Assembly: GCA_963995525.1 (NCBI GenBank)
Contig: OZ023205.1
Location: 47,855,748 to 47,919,747 of the forward strand
Length of the DNA stretch: 64,000 bases
Source of the DNA: Escarpia spicata
Taxonomy: Eukaryota; Annelida; Polychaeta; Sabellida; Siboglinidae
Direction of reading: 5' to 3'
This document shows positions 60,401 to 64,000 of this stretch, in pieces. Made by a program: the position numbers and the translations under genes. The number at the start of each line of letters is the position of its first letter. The stretch's first letter is position 1. The notes under the pieces are model-generated. The model had not been told where the DNA came from, did not search any database, and saw nothing but the letters and a program-made list of their open reading frames with translations.

Positions 60401-61563
60401 AACAAGTTTATGTGGTGTGTTTAATTTTCTTGATCACTACATGCATTCAACAATAGCTATTACCTTTATAACCTTGCATATCCACATTAATTAGCTTCCT
60501 TGTTTGTCCATCTATCTGTTGACAACTTTAACACTGGTTGTCGTTTTTGACCAACCCTTTTGTTTTGATGTGTCTCTGAGCTTGGTTCCCAAGGATTTAA
60601 GCACAAATTTTGATTCTGTCTGCTCATTATTATTATGGACTATTTTCCCAACTGATCTTTCTACAACCAGTTCCCAAAAAATGTCTTTCAACTTTTTCTA
60701 TTTCGCCACTATTTATTAATGGGATGTTAGGCCAAGGGCTGTGGCAATGTGGTTAGTTGCCAAACAATAGAAAAGTAACCAAGTTTACCTCCGACTCATA
60801 TTTCCCTCCATGTAAAGAATATCTAGGTGTGCAATGTACTCACGCCACGTAACATTGGGGAAAATCTCAACATAGCTGCGTATGATTGGTTATTTATATA
60901 AAAAAGGTAAAAAGTAAGTTCTTATATTGCGCAGTATCCAGTCCTCAGGAATGCTCAAAGCGATTTACACTTTATTTCCTGGCAGCTGTTCAATCAACAC
61001 CATCTTGACTTCTCTGGAAGCATCCACCCACTCTGCAATTAATTGTTTACAAATATCCATCACCATCTACACTGTCAATACCCAGAATCGGAATTGCCAT
61101 AGTATGGGTGGAATTGGAATCGGAATCGGTGATGTGGAATCGGAATCGGAATCGGTGATGTGGAATAAACCTCAGGTCTGGCCTACATGTGACTCATGCA
61201 TAAGATGCAAACTTATTGTTTACCTCCAAGAAGTTTGCCACAGGGTAGTGGTACTTCCAAGGTAGTGACACTGTTACTATGCATATGGGGCCATGTCACA
61301 GCCCTGGTTGTGTTGAAGTGCCACAATATCATACTTACTTTGTACGTACACCTCCACTTCGTACAACCGTATATATGCTGAACTGTGACGAATCTTTTTT
61401 ATGAACACATACTGCCCTCTGTTAGAGTTGCATGGAAAGCGCAATCGTGTGAAATGTTCTTGTATATCAACCAAAATGCCACACAGATGGTATCGAGGAT
61501 CGGTCGCTGTGAAGCTCGTTGGCAGGTAGTCTGCATGGATGTCTGTCACACCGACGGCCACGT
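28978..61563 (-). CDS. F-type lectin / sushi-repeat transmembrane protein (gene span)
   Basis: One large gene, 5' end beyond the right edge. Twenty-one exons join in frame: half of F-type lectin domain 1, all of F-type lectin domain 2, 17 sushi (CCP) domains, then a juxtamembrane-TM-tail exon. All internal exons are phase 1-1, so any could be skipped without a shift. CCP1-5 are six-cysteine variants dense in N-glycosylation sequons; most of CCP6-17 are canonical four-cysteine modules. The product is a single-pass type I surface protein of at least 1,340 residues. Lectin and complement-like modules on a membrane anchor suggest recognition or adhesion, possibly in innate immunity. That role is inferred from domains only. 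Introns carry large minisatellites, four of which copy exon edges. Confidence 0.92.
29533..29712 (-). CDS. sushi gene exon, CCP17
   Basis: 60 codons, phase 1-1, acceptor 'tgttgcag', donor 'gtaggc'. Four cysteines (IEC, YQC, KVC, PVC) and the NWTG tryptophan of the sushi fold. The last extracellular domain before the membrane exon. Confidence 0.92.
29758..30085. repeat. 74-bp minisatellite, about 4.4 copies
   Basis: Unit begins 'ttatataaagtggagacttg' and includes 'ctctgtaacacgtgtagtg'. Starts about 45 bp upstream (minus strand) of the CCP17 acceptor. Copies are nearly identical. Confidence 0.95.
30328..30504 (-). CDS. sushi gene exon, CCP16
   Basis: 59 codons, acceptor 'gttcatctag', donor 'gtaagt'. 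Canonical module: [35 protein letters not shown]. Confidence 0.93.
31244..31420 (-). CDS. sushi gene exon, CCP15
   Basis: 59 codons, acceptor 'catatttcag', donor 'gtagga'. Four cysteines: [31 protein letters not shown]. Confidence 0.92.
31525..31790. repeat. 37-bp minisatellite, about 7 copies
   Basis: Unit 'tgtacattgtttcttaagta' plus 'gcccagtgg' and a variable G/T run. Copies are near-identical apart from the homopolymer. Confidence 0.95.
31795..32130 (-). repeat. diverged inverted copy of the 34.1-kb element
   Basis: On the minus strand this segment matches the interior of the element at 34.1-34.9 kb in the same order: 'agaggtggggccattctg', 'aaccctgcatac' and 'ttaggccaaaaacttgtgta' versus their counterparts there. 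More diverged than the other copies. Confidence 0.55.
32745..32945 (+). mobile_element. CR1-like LINE 3' tail
   Basis: Matches the last 200 bp of the LINE at 4.9-6.4 kb ('ggaacagattatatcctgat', 'gggcgggatacacatagata', 'gcaatcttgttaaatcttg'). Severely 5'-truncated. Confidence 0.9.
33252..33340. repeat. (TG)n/(GAGT)n microsatellite
   Basis: TG run, TGCG/CATG variants, then GAGT repeats. Confidence 0.93.
33600..34092. repeat. about 95-bp minisatellite, 5 copies
   Basis: Unit includes 'ttacaataaaacgaatggac' and 'atgatatttgggcagtaagt'. A final fragment (35118-35157) continues after the inserted element at 34.1 kb and runs into the splice donor of CCP14. Confidence 0.93.
34093..34878 (+). mobile_element. 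TIR-bearing repeat element, family unknown
   Basis: Begins 'tttacgcaatgcaacaagac'. The sequence 'gttgccttggttgcctcgcg' then TAAA at 34855-34878 is its imperfect inverted counterpart, giving terminal inverted repeats of about 22 bp around 786 bp. It interrupts the 95-bp minisatellite. A 208-bp second copy of its left part follows at 34910, and a third, about 98% identical over 265 bp, runs off the window at 63735. No coding capacity, so non-autonomous if it is a DNA transposon. Confidence 0.6.
34910..35118 (+). repeat. second, partial copy of the 34.1-kb element
   Basis: Essentially identical to 34093-34301, then cut at 'ataccata' where the 95-bp minisatellite resumes. Confidence 0.9.
35162..35344 (-). 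CDS. sushi gene exon, CCP14
   Basis: 61 codons, acceptor 'gatttatttcag', donor 'gtgagt'. [36 protein letters not shown]. Two extra cysteines (KC and the SC after the tryptophan) probably form an additional bond. Confidence 0.9.
35698..35874 (-). CDS. sushi gene exon, CCP13, lacks Cys2 and Cys4
   Basis: 59 codons, open, acceptor 'acattgcag', donor 'gtagca'. [12 protein letters not shown] and [13 protein letters not shown] keep Cys1 and Cys3. Cys2 is replaced in [11 protein letters not shown], and Cys4 in EHPVFEG. In the sushi fold Cys1 pairs with Cys3 and Cys2 with Cys4, so one whole disulfide is gone while the frame and splice sites are intact. Confidence 0.88.
35921..36115 (-). mobile_element. 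CR1-like LINE 3' tail, reverse copy
   Basis: Reverse complement of the same 3' tail as at 6.2 kb ('taacaagattgccatccaga', 'ctactagcacccacacaatc'). It lies in the CCP12-13 intron in sense orientation relative to the gene. Confidence 0.9.
36118..36250. repeat. 63-bp direct duplication
   Basis: Two nearly identical copies of 'ctggatatccagaccacgta' and following sequence to 'attatccaggcagg'. Confidence 0.95.
36788..36967 (-). CDS. sushi gene exon, CCP12
   Basis: 60 codons, acceptor 'taccttgtag', donor 'gttagt'. [39 protein letters not shown]. Its first bases and acceptor are copied in the adjacent 52-bp array. Confidence 0.92.
36960..38472. repeat. 52-bp minisatellite carrying a splice acceptor
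   Basis: About 29 copies of a 52-bp unit with 'cactcctacaagacagactc' and 'catcactgctgtcatgtcac'. On the minus strand each unit reads 'gtctgtcttgtag|GAGTGCGATGT', matching the true CCP12 junction 'gtaccttgtag|GAGTGCAATGT'. The array therefore begins inside the exon and repeats its acceptor and first coding bases. Confidence 0.95.
38590..39500. repeat. 82-bp minisatellite carrying a splice donor
   Basis: About 11 copies. On the minus strand each unit reads 'ggtgtccagactcc' reversed as GGAGTCTGGACACC, then CGTGTCTCTTACTTGCTCAA|gtatgtcatg. This is the end of the CCP11 exon ([10 protein letters not shown]) with its donor. The last repeat merges into the real exon at 39467. Confidence 0.95.
39467..39637 (-). 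CDS. sushi gene exon, CCP11
   Basis: 57 codons, acceptor 'ttgtgtcatcag', donor 'gtatgt'. [46 protein letters not shown]. Six cysteines (extra DC/GC pair). Its 3' end and donor are tandemly amplified downstream. Confidence 0.9.
39740..40296. mobile_element. TTAA-ended repeat, partial copy
   Basis: A diverged copy of the element at 55.8-57.3 kb ('atggtaacaaacaaaatggc', 'taatggatttgattac', 'gcagaaaaccattt'). The right end 'gggctgtctggccTTAAg' matches the terminal repeat there. The left end is not clear. Confidence 0.65.
40338..40465. repeat. (GTGTGC)n microsatellite
   Basis: About 13 GTGTGTGC-type repeats ending in pure GT. It causes long Thr/His and Cys/Val frames. Confidence 0.97.
40826..41005 (-). 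CDS. sushi gene exon, CCP10
   Basis: 60 codons, acceptor 'cacatcctacag', donor 'gtgcgt'. [38 protein letters not shown]. Confidence 0.93.
41150..41345 (+). mobile_element. RTE/jockey-type LINE C-terminal fragment
   Basis: Reads [20 protein letters not shown], then [20 protein letters not shown], the tail of a LINE RT. The same family is at 50.2-50.7 kb. Confidence 0.65.
41489..41665 (-). CDS. sushi gene exon, CCP9
   Basis: 59 codons, acceptor 'tacacttacag', donor 'gtgaga'. [40 protein letters not shown]. Confidence 0.93.
41995..42172. repeat. two-copy direct repeat, about 84 bp
   Basis: 'ttctgtgtagcatgattatg' with following 'gtagtggtagaagtat' occurs twice. Confidence 0.85.
42186..42560 (+). 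repeat. dispersed repeat, copy 1 of 2, with (TA)n core
   Basis: About 370 bp shared with 60030-60390: 'gcgctcatggaatatgtata', 'gccgggtgtggttggttccc', a TA run, then 'tgttggctgaatacaaagct'. The TA core is flanked by 'aattagct'-type inverted arms. Confidence 0.85.
42768..42953 (-). CDS. sushi gene exon, CCP8
   Basis: 62 codons, acceptor 'tcttcacag', donor 'gtaagg'. [42 protein letters not shown]. Confidence 0.93.
43215..44700. repeat. 52/58-bp minisatellite of CCP exon ends and donors
   Basis: About 27 copies in two sizes, often alternating. On the minus strand the long form reads TGTCAGAGAACTAAGACTTG and on to ...TCTGTAGAG|gtaaat, translating [16 protein letters not shown]. This is the last third of a sushi exon plus its donor. 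The short form lacks six bases (KTWSAPVC). The last copy is the real 3' end of CCP7. Confidence 0.95.
44698..44883 (-). CDS. sushi gene exon, CCP7
   Basis: 62 codons, acceptor 'atgtcttgcag', donor 'gtaagt'. [41 protein letters not shown]. Its end is the apparent template of the adjacent array. Confidence 0.93.
45503..45685 (-). CDS. sushi gene exon, CCP6
   Basis: 61 codons, acceptor 'cctgtgtag', donor 'gtaatg'. [41 protein letters not shown]. First of the canonical four-cysteine modules. Confidence 0.93.
45700..46442. repeat. about 25-bp minisatellite, about 30 copies
   Basis: Unit 'gttagttcacatgacacact' plus GTGGG, with variable length. It starts about 20 bp upstream of the CCP6 acceptor but does not copy exon sequence. 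Confidence 0.95.
46626..46811 (-). CDS. sushi gene exon, CCP5
   Basis: 62 codons, acceptor 'atctcttcag', donor 'gtaaga'. [52 protein letters not shown]. Six-cysteine type. Confidence 0.92.
46806..48750. repeat. 60-bp minisatellite carrying a splice acceptor
   Basis: About 32 copies of 'cagagcttcagatgttacac' plus 'gatcacacagcatgagtctc'. On the minus strand each unit reads 'gtgatctcttcag|GTGTAACATCTG', matching the real CCP5 acceptor 'gtgatctcttcag|GTGTGACCTGTG'. Many copies alternate 'acacctaaag' and 'acatctgaag', and unit length alternates between 60 and 61. Confidence 0.96.
48899..49090 (-). CDS. sushi gene exon, CCP4
   Basis: 64 codons, acceptor 'aacatttgcag', donor 'gtatgt'. [56 protein letters not shown]. 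Six cysteines and three N-glycosylation sequons. Close relative of CCP2 and CCP3. Confidence 0.93.
49498..49835 (+). mobile_element. CR1-like LINE 3' tail
   Basis: From 'ggttatgaaaatattgatag' to 'aaatcttgttaaatctta'. Closely matches 6024-6358. Encodes the FFSVKK, VNEWN and [11 protein letters not shown] stretch. Confidence 0.92.
50150..50740 (+). mobile_element. RTE/jockey-type LINE C-terminal fragment
   Basis: Open frame 50267-50602 reads [50 protein letters not shown]. This is the typical basic tail of LINE RT proteins (…GRPRxRWxD…). Shares a stretch with 41.15-41.34 kb. Confidence 0.75.
50840..51028 (-). CDS. sushi gene exon, CCP3
   Basis: 63 codons, acceptor 'gattccacag', donor 'gtatgt'. 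[50 protein letters not shown]. Six cysteines, four sequons. Confidence 0.93.
51575..52740. repeat. 53-bp minisatellite, about 22 copies
   Basis: Unit 'caagggcagtaagacatctg' plus 'ccagatcaacctttcatgct' and TACACTTCTATCA. Very homogeneous. It lies in the CCP2-3 intron and does not copy an exon edge. Confidence 0.97.
53002..53193 (-). CDS. sushi gene exon, CCP2
   Basis: 64 codons, acceptor 'aacatttacag', donor 'gtacgt'. [55 protein letters not shown]. Six cysteines, three sequons. Confidence 0.93.
53510..54160 (+). mobile_element. LINE remnants (RTE-like scrap, then CR1-like tail)
   Basis: 53510-53650 reads [12 protein letters not shown] then [12 protein letters not shown], an RTE-like tail. 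From 53660 the CR1-like C-terminus follows ([30 protein letters not shown]) and ends 'cgatcttgttaaatctta'. Older than the copies at 6 and 49 kb. Confidence 0.75.
54165..55260. other. intron, nothing recognised
   Basis: Between CCP1 and CCP2. No exon or clear repeat seen. Confidence 0.45.
55263..55472 (-). CDS. sushi gene exon, CCP1
   Basis: 70 codons, acceptor 'tgcatttgcag', donor 'gtacgt'. [53 protein letters not shown]. The longest and most divergent of the six-cysteine modules. Directly follows the lectin domain. Confidence 0.9.
55815..57255. mobile_element. TTAA-flanked inverted-repeat element
   Basis: Left end TTAA-GGCCAGACACGGCAGG (55815-) and right end CCAGGGCGTCTGGCt-TTAA (to 57255) form inverted termini, with TTAA at both sides as in piggyBac-type insertions. 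A second internal inverted pair, 'aaggggatgtgatggtcaga' (55852) and its reverse at 56549-56573, lies inside. About 1.44 kb, AT-rich, no transposase. A diverged partial copy is at 39.7-40.3 kb. Confidence 0.6.
57635..58140. repeat. about 37-bp AT-rich minisatellite, about 13 copies
   Basis: Unit 'tgtaactttgttacataata' plus 'tatcatgtaacaata', with GTTTACA variants. Each unit is partly self-complementary (TGTAAC…GTTACA). Confidence 0.93.
58146..59030. other. intron, nothing recognised
   Basis: Between the second lectin exon and CCP1. Only short random frames. Confidence 0.4.
59034..59228 (-). CDS. sushi gene exon, F-type lectin domain 2, C-terminal half
   Basis: 65 codons, acceptor 'tttctgttgcag', donor 'gtaagt'. 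[24 protein letters not shown], then [16 protein letters not shown]. The final 'xLxLCEMEVF' strand is diagnostic of the eel-fucolectin fold. The expected basic/acidic fucose-contact motif (R-x-D…R) at the exon junction is not present. Confidence 0.85.
59519..59719 (-). CDS. sushi gene exon, F-type lectin domain 2, N-terminal half
   Basis: 67 codons, acceptor 'ttgtttcag', donor 'gtaagc'. [52 protein letters not shown]. The N-V-A, V-D-G-N and D-P-Y-W-x-F-x-F-G signatures match the F-type lectin family. Confidence 0.88.
60030..60390 (+). repeat. dispersed repeat, copy 2 of 2, with palindromic (TA)n core
   Basis: Same family as 42186-42560. Here the TA tracts are arranged as a near-perfect palindrome at about 60212-60262 (arms 'agctaattcatataataca' and 'tgtattatatgaattagct'). 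Confidence 0.87.
60915..61070 (-). mobile_element. tRNA-SINE body/tail, head missing
   Basis: Matches the 3' part of the SINE at 28.1-28.4 kb ('agttcttatattgcgcagta', 'caccatcttgacttctct'). The tRNA-like head is replaced by a short GGAATC repeat at 61100-61165. Confidence 0.75.
61339..61563 (-). CDS. sushi gene exon, F-type lectin domain 1, C-terminal half
   Basis: 75 codons, phase 1-1, acceptor 'gctgttgttacag', donor 'gtaagt'. [54 protein letters not shown]. The PC…RGQYVxI and L-Y-E-V-E-V-Y strands are those of an F-type lectin. The first half of the domain must lie upstream; I found it neither in 61.6-64 kb nor elsewhere in the window. Confidence 0.87.
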
Positions 61564-61769
61564 CTGTAACAACAGCACCAACAAAACATGATCATCCATA
61601 AAAAAAAATGCTAATTATAAGTACTGGGTATTACACTTATTGTCTTTCTTTCCATTGTACATTTCAATGTAGGTTTTCAGTATATGTCATAGGATATCAC
61701 AGCTTAATGCTGCCGTCATATAAATGTTTACTGCATTCACAGCATGTTGTATGTTTCTATATAACGTGT

Positions 61770-62112
61770 TGGTGGACACTGTCCAGCCATCAGGTGGACA
61801 CTGTTCTAGCCGCCATCAGGTGGACACTGTCCTAGCCACCATCAGGTGGACACTGTCTAGCCATCAGGTGGACACTGTCCTAGCCGTTATCAGGTGGACA
61901 CTGTCCTAGCCACCATCAGCTGGACACTGTCCTAGCCACCATCAGGTGGACACTAGCCGCGATCAGGTGGACACCGTCCAGCCATCAGGCAAACACTGTC
62001 TTGCCACCAGGTGGACACTGTGCTGCCACCAGGTTGACACTGTCCAGTCATCAGGTGGACGCTGTCCCGCCATCAAGTGGACACAGTCCCGCCATCAGCT
62101 GGACCTTCTCCT
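61770..62112. repeat. 26-bp minisatellite (left part)
   Basis: About 14 copies of 'caggtggacactgtcctagc' plus CACCAT. The same unit resumes at 63650 after a LINE insertion. Confidence 0.95.
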
Positions 62113-62114
62113 AC

Positions 62115-63648
62115 TATCAGAATCGGAAGTCTTTATTTGACCCACATATAAAACAAACTGGTACTATTTTCAAAACAGGAATATCTACAGCTCAATTATG
62201 AAATAATATGTTCACAAAAATAGCAGGTAATACACACATGTATTATTAGCTAAAAATATATAACACCAAAATAGAACAATAATGATTTAATGTACGGAAT
62301 AGTGAATTGACAATATCCTAACCATGGACTGTCATGTTTCTATAGATAAGCTAAAAAGGTGTCAGGGAGACTGTCACTAAAACCACTGTGGGTCGCTTTT
62401 GTACCAGCCACGCCAACAATTTAATTTTCAACAAGTTACGTTTGGCTCACTTAAACCTTTCGAAAAATAATAACCCAAGTGCATAATTTCAAATGCAGTA
62501 TGGGTTTGACAAGTATTTCCATTACGTTACCAATAATTGATGACAAAATCTCAAAGAATAAATAAGTTTGCTTAATTTAGAATCTAGCAAATAGTTACAA
62601 TTATATCTGACATACTAATTTCAGTACTGAATTACAGAAGTAAAGAAACTAAAACGCAATGTATTATTTATTATTATTATTAACATCCACAGAAATAACA
62701 ATTTAGGAAAAAGGACTGTTCTCCGTAATTTTTTTAAAACATAACGGGTAGTTTGGCATAACTAATAAATCATTGTAAGCTATGTGTTAAAATTGTTTTC
62801 CTTTTGTGATGCACAGTGAGTTTTGTTTATTTGTAATGGAATGTCATACCTAATGCATCGTTTAGCAAAGTCATGTTTAGCCCTATTTGTATGGATGTTG
62901 TCATGTCTTCATGTATTAATGTTGTGAATGTACATTTCTATTTAAAGTAAATGGTAAGTTTTGCAAATATACTGGTAATGTCATGTGCACATATTTATAA
63001 TAAAAATGTTATTCCGGTAATAGCAGTATGTCTGTTACTTTAAGAATTTTTAGTTTCTTAAACAGCGGCTCAGTATGTGAATTATATTTATTTAAGCATA
63101 ATCTAATTGCTTTTGTCTCTAGATTGATGATTCTGCTACATCAAAAACCCATATCATTATGCTATAATTTATATATGGCAATATTAATGAGTTAAACAAA
63201 ATAACTTTTATATTTAATAGCAAAAATAGTTTTAATTTATTTAATATCCCAATAAATGTAGAACATTTGATTGAAATATCTTTAATTTGAATGTCCCAGC
63301 TTAGGTTTTCTTGCAATGTTACACCTAGAAGATTAAAATTTTGAACTCTCGCTTCTGGTTTCATCTATCTTGAGTAGAAAAGGATTTACTTGTTTATTTG
63401 CCAGTTTGTGTATTATATATTTGGATTTCTTTATATTTACAGGCAGTTTATTTATTTTAAGCCATTCGTTTATCTTGTTTAATTCTGTATTAAATGTTTT
63501 TTGACATCTTTAGGAAATATTTTTAAAGATTGGATGGTAGTAAATAGAGTTTAATCATCTGCATACATTAGGTATCTAAATGTCTCACTTTTCTTTGGTA
63601 AGTCATCTACGTATATTAAAAACAGCAGTGGGCCTACCAGGTAGTATA
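62115..63648 (-). mobile_element. jockey/I-type LINE fragment inserted in minisatellite
   Basis: From about 63648 leftwards the minus strand reads GPLLFLIYVDDLP, the catalytic LMYADD (63554-63570, then a stop), LNKINEWLKINKLP and FNLLGVTLQENLSWDIQIK, then LILPYINYSIMIW. A long AT-rich 3' segment follows, ending near 62121 with 'aaataaagacttccgatt'. Truncated and inactive. Both flanks are the 26-bp minisatellite. Confidence 0.8.
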
Positions 63649-63696
63649 ACAGGTGGACACTGTCCAGCCATCAGGTGGACACTACACAGAAACGTA
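63649..63696. repeat. 26-bp minisatellite (right part)
   Basis: 'caggtggacactgtccagcc' and one further partial copy, the same unit as at 61770-62112. Confidence 0.9.
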
Positions 63697-63734
63697 CAGT
63701 ACTTGGTACAATTTGTGTGCGGTTGAAAAAAGTG

Positions 63735-64000
63735 TTTACGCAATGCAACAAGACAACACCAGATATGGAAGAAAAGTGGCCAGAATAACCTTCTGACATT
63801 TATTTATTATTCACCCGATAATTGGATGAGTTATTAGCTAAAACACAATACAATCAAATGTGGGCCATTTGAGGTCTTAAACATTGCCCCATTTATTTTA
63901 CCTATACATTCTAAAAACAAGGCCCACATTATAGAATACCATATTTAAATTATGGTAATACACCAAAACTATTAAAAAGACGCCTCCCAGACATTTAGAC
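63735..64000 (+). repeat. third copy of the 34.1-kb element, runs off window
   Basis: Starts 'tttacgcaatgcaacaagac' and matches 34093-34358 with about six differences in 265 bp. It continues beyond the right edge. Confidence 0.93.

Overview
This is an animal nuclear genome window. Exons are short and bounded by GT/AG splice sites, introns are long and AT-rich, and the non-coding space is full of microsatellites, minisatellites and remnants of CR1-like, L2-like and other LINEs, hAT and pogo/Tigger transposons, and a tRNA-derived SINE. Two features point to a marine invertebrate, most likely a lophotrochozoan such as a mollusc: a membrane protein combining F-type (fucolectin) lectin modules with sushi/CCP repeats, and a CR1-like LINE with an esterase-type ORF1. 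The species cannot be named from the sequence alone.

Layout. 1-3.5 kb: a GC-rich 60-bp VNTR, a second tandem repeat, a hAT element with both inverted ends and an 8-bp target duplication, and one EGF-like exon on the minus strand from an otherwise unseen gene. 4.2-10.4 kb: microsatellites, a CR1-like LINE in two pieces (RT half at 4.9-6.4 kb, ORF1/endonuclease half at 7.4-9.5 kb) and an L2-like LINE with an inverted 5' piece. 10.4-17.9 kb: mostly non-coding, with diverged duplications, a partly inverted satellite carrying a repeated YY1-like motif, and an L1-like ORF1 remnant. 17.96-23.16 kb (+): a two-exon type II membrane glycosyltransferase with a DXD motif, split by a 4-kb repeat-rich intron. 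23.6-25.3 kb (-): a frameshifted pogo/Tigger transposase with a C-terminal PHD-like finger. 25.3-29 kb: AT-rich, with an L2-like 3' end and a tRNA-type SINE.

29.0-61.6 kb (-) is one large gene. Reading 5' to 3' (right to left) I resolve 21 exons: the second half of one F-type lectin domain, a complete second F-type lectin domain in two exons, 17 one-exon sushi domains, and a terminal exon with a transmembrane helix, a short basic tail and the stop codon. Every internal exon begins and ends in phase 1, so each is a symmetric cassette. The 5' end (signal peptide and first half of lectin domain 1) lies beyond the window. About 1,340 residues are visible.

The most unusual feature is how the minisatellites relate to this gene. 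At least four large arrays (units of about 52-82 bp, 11 to 32 copies) are not simply intronic. Their units contain a copy of the adjoining exon edge with its splice site: two arrays carry the 5' splice site plus the end of a sushi exon, and two carry the 3' splice site plus the start of one. Dozens of decoy splice sites therefore sit beside single constitutive-looking exons. One sushi domain (CCP13) has lost exactly the second and fourth cysteines, which pair with each other, and lectin domain 2 lacks the usual fucose-binding arginine motif.
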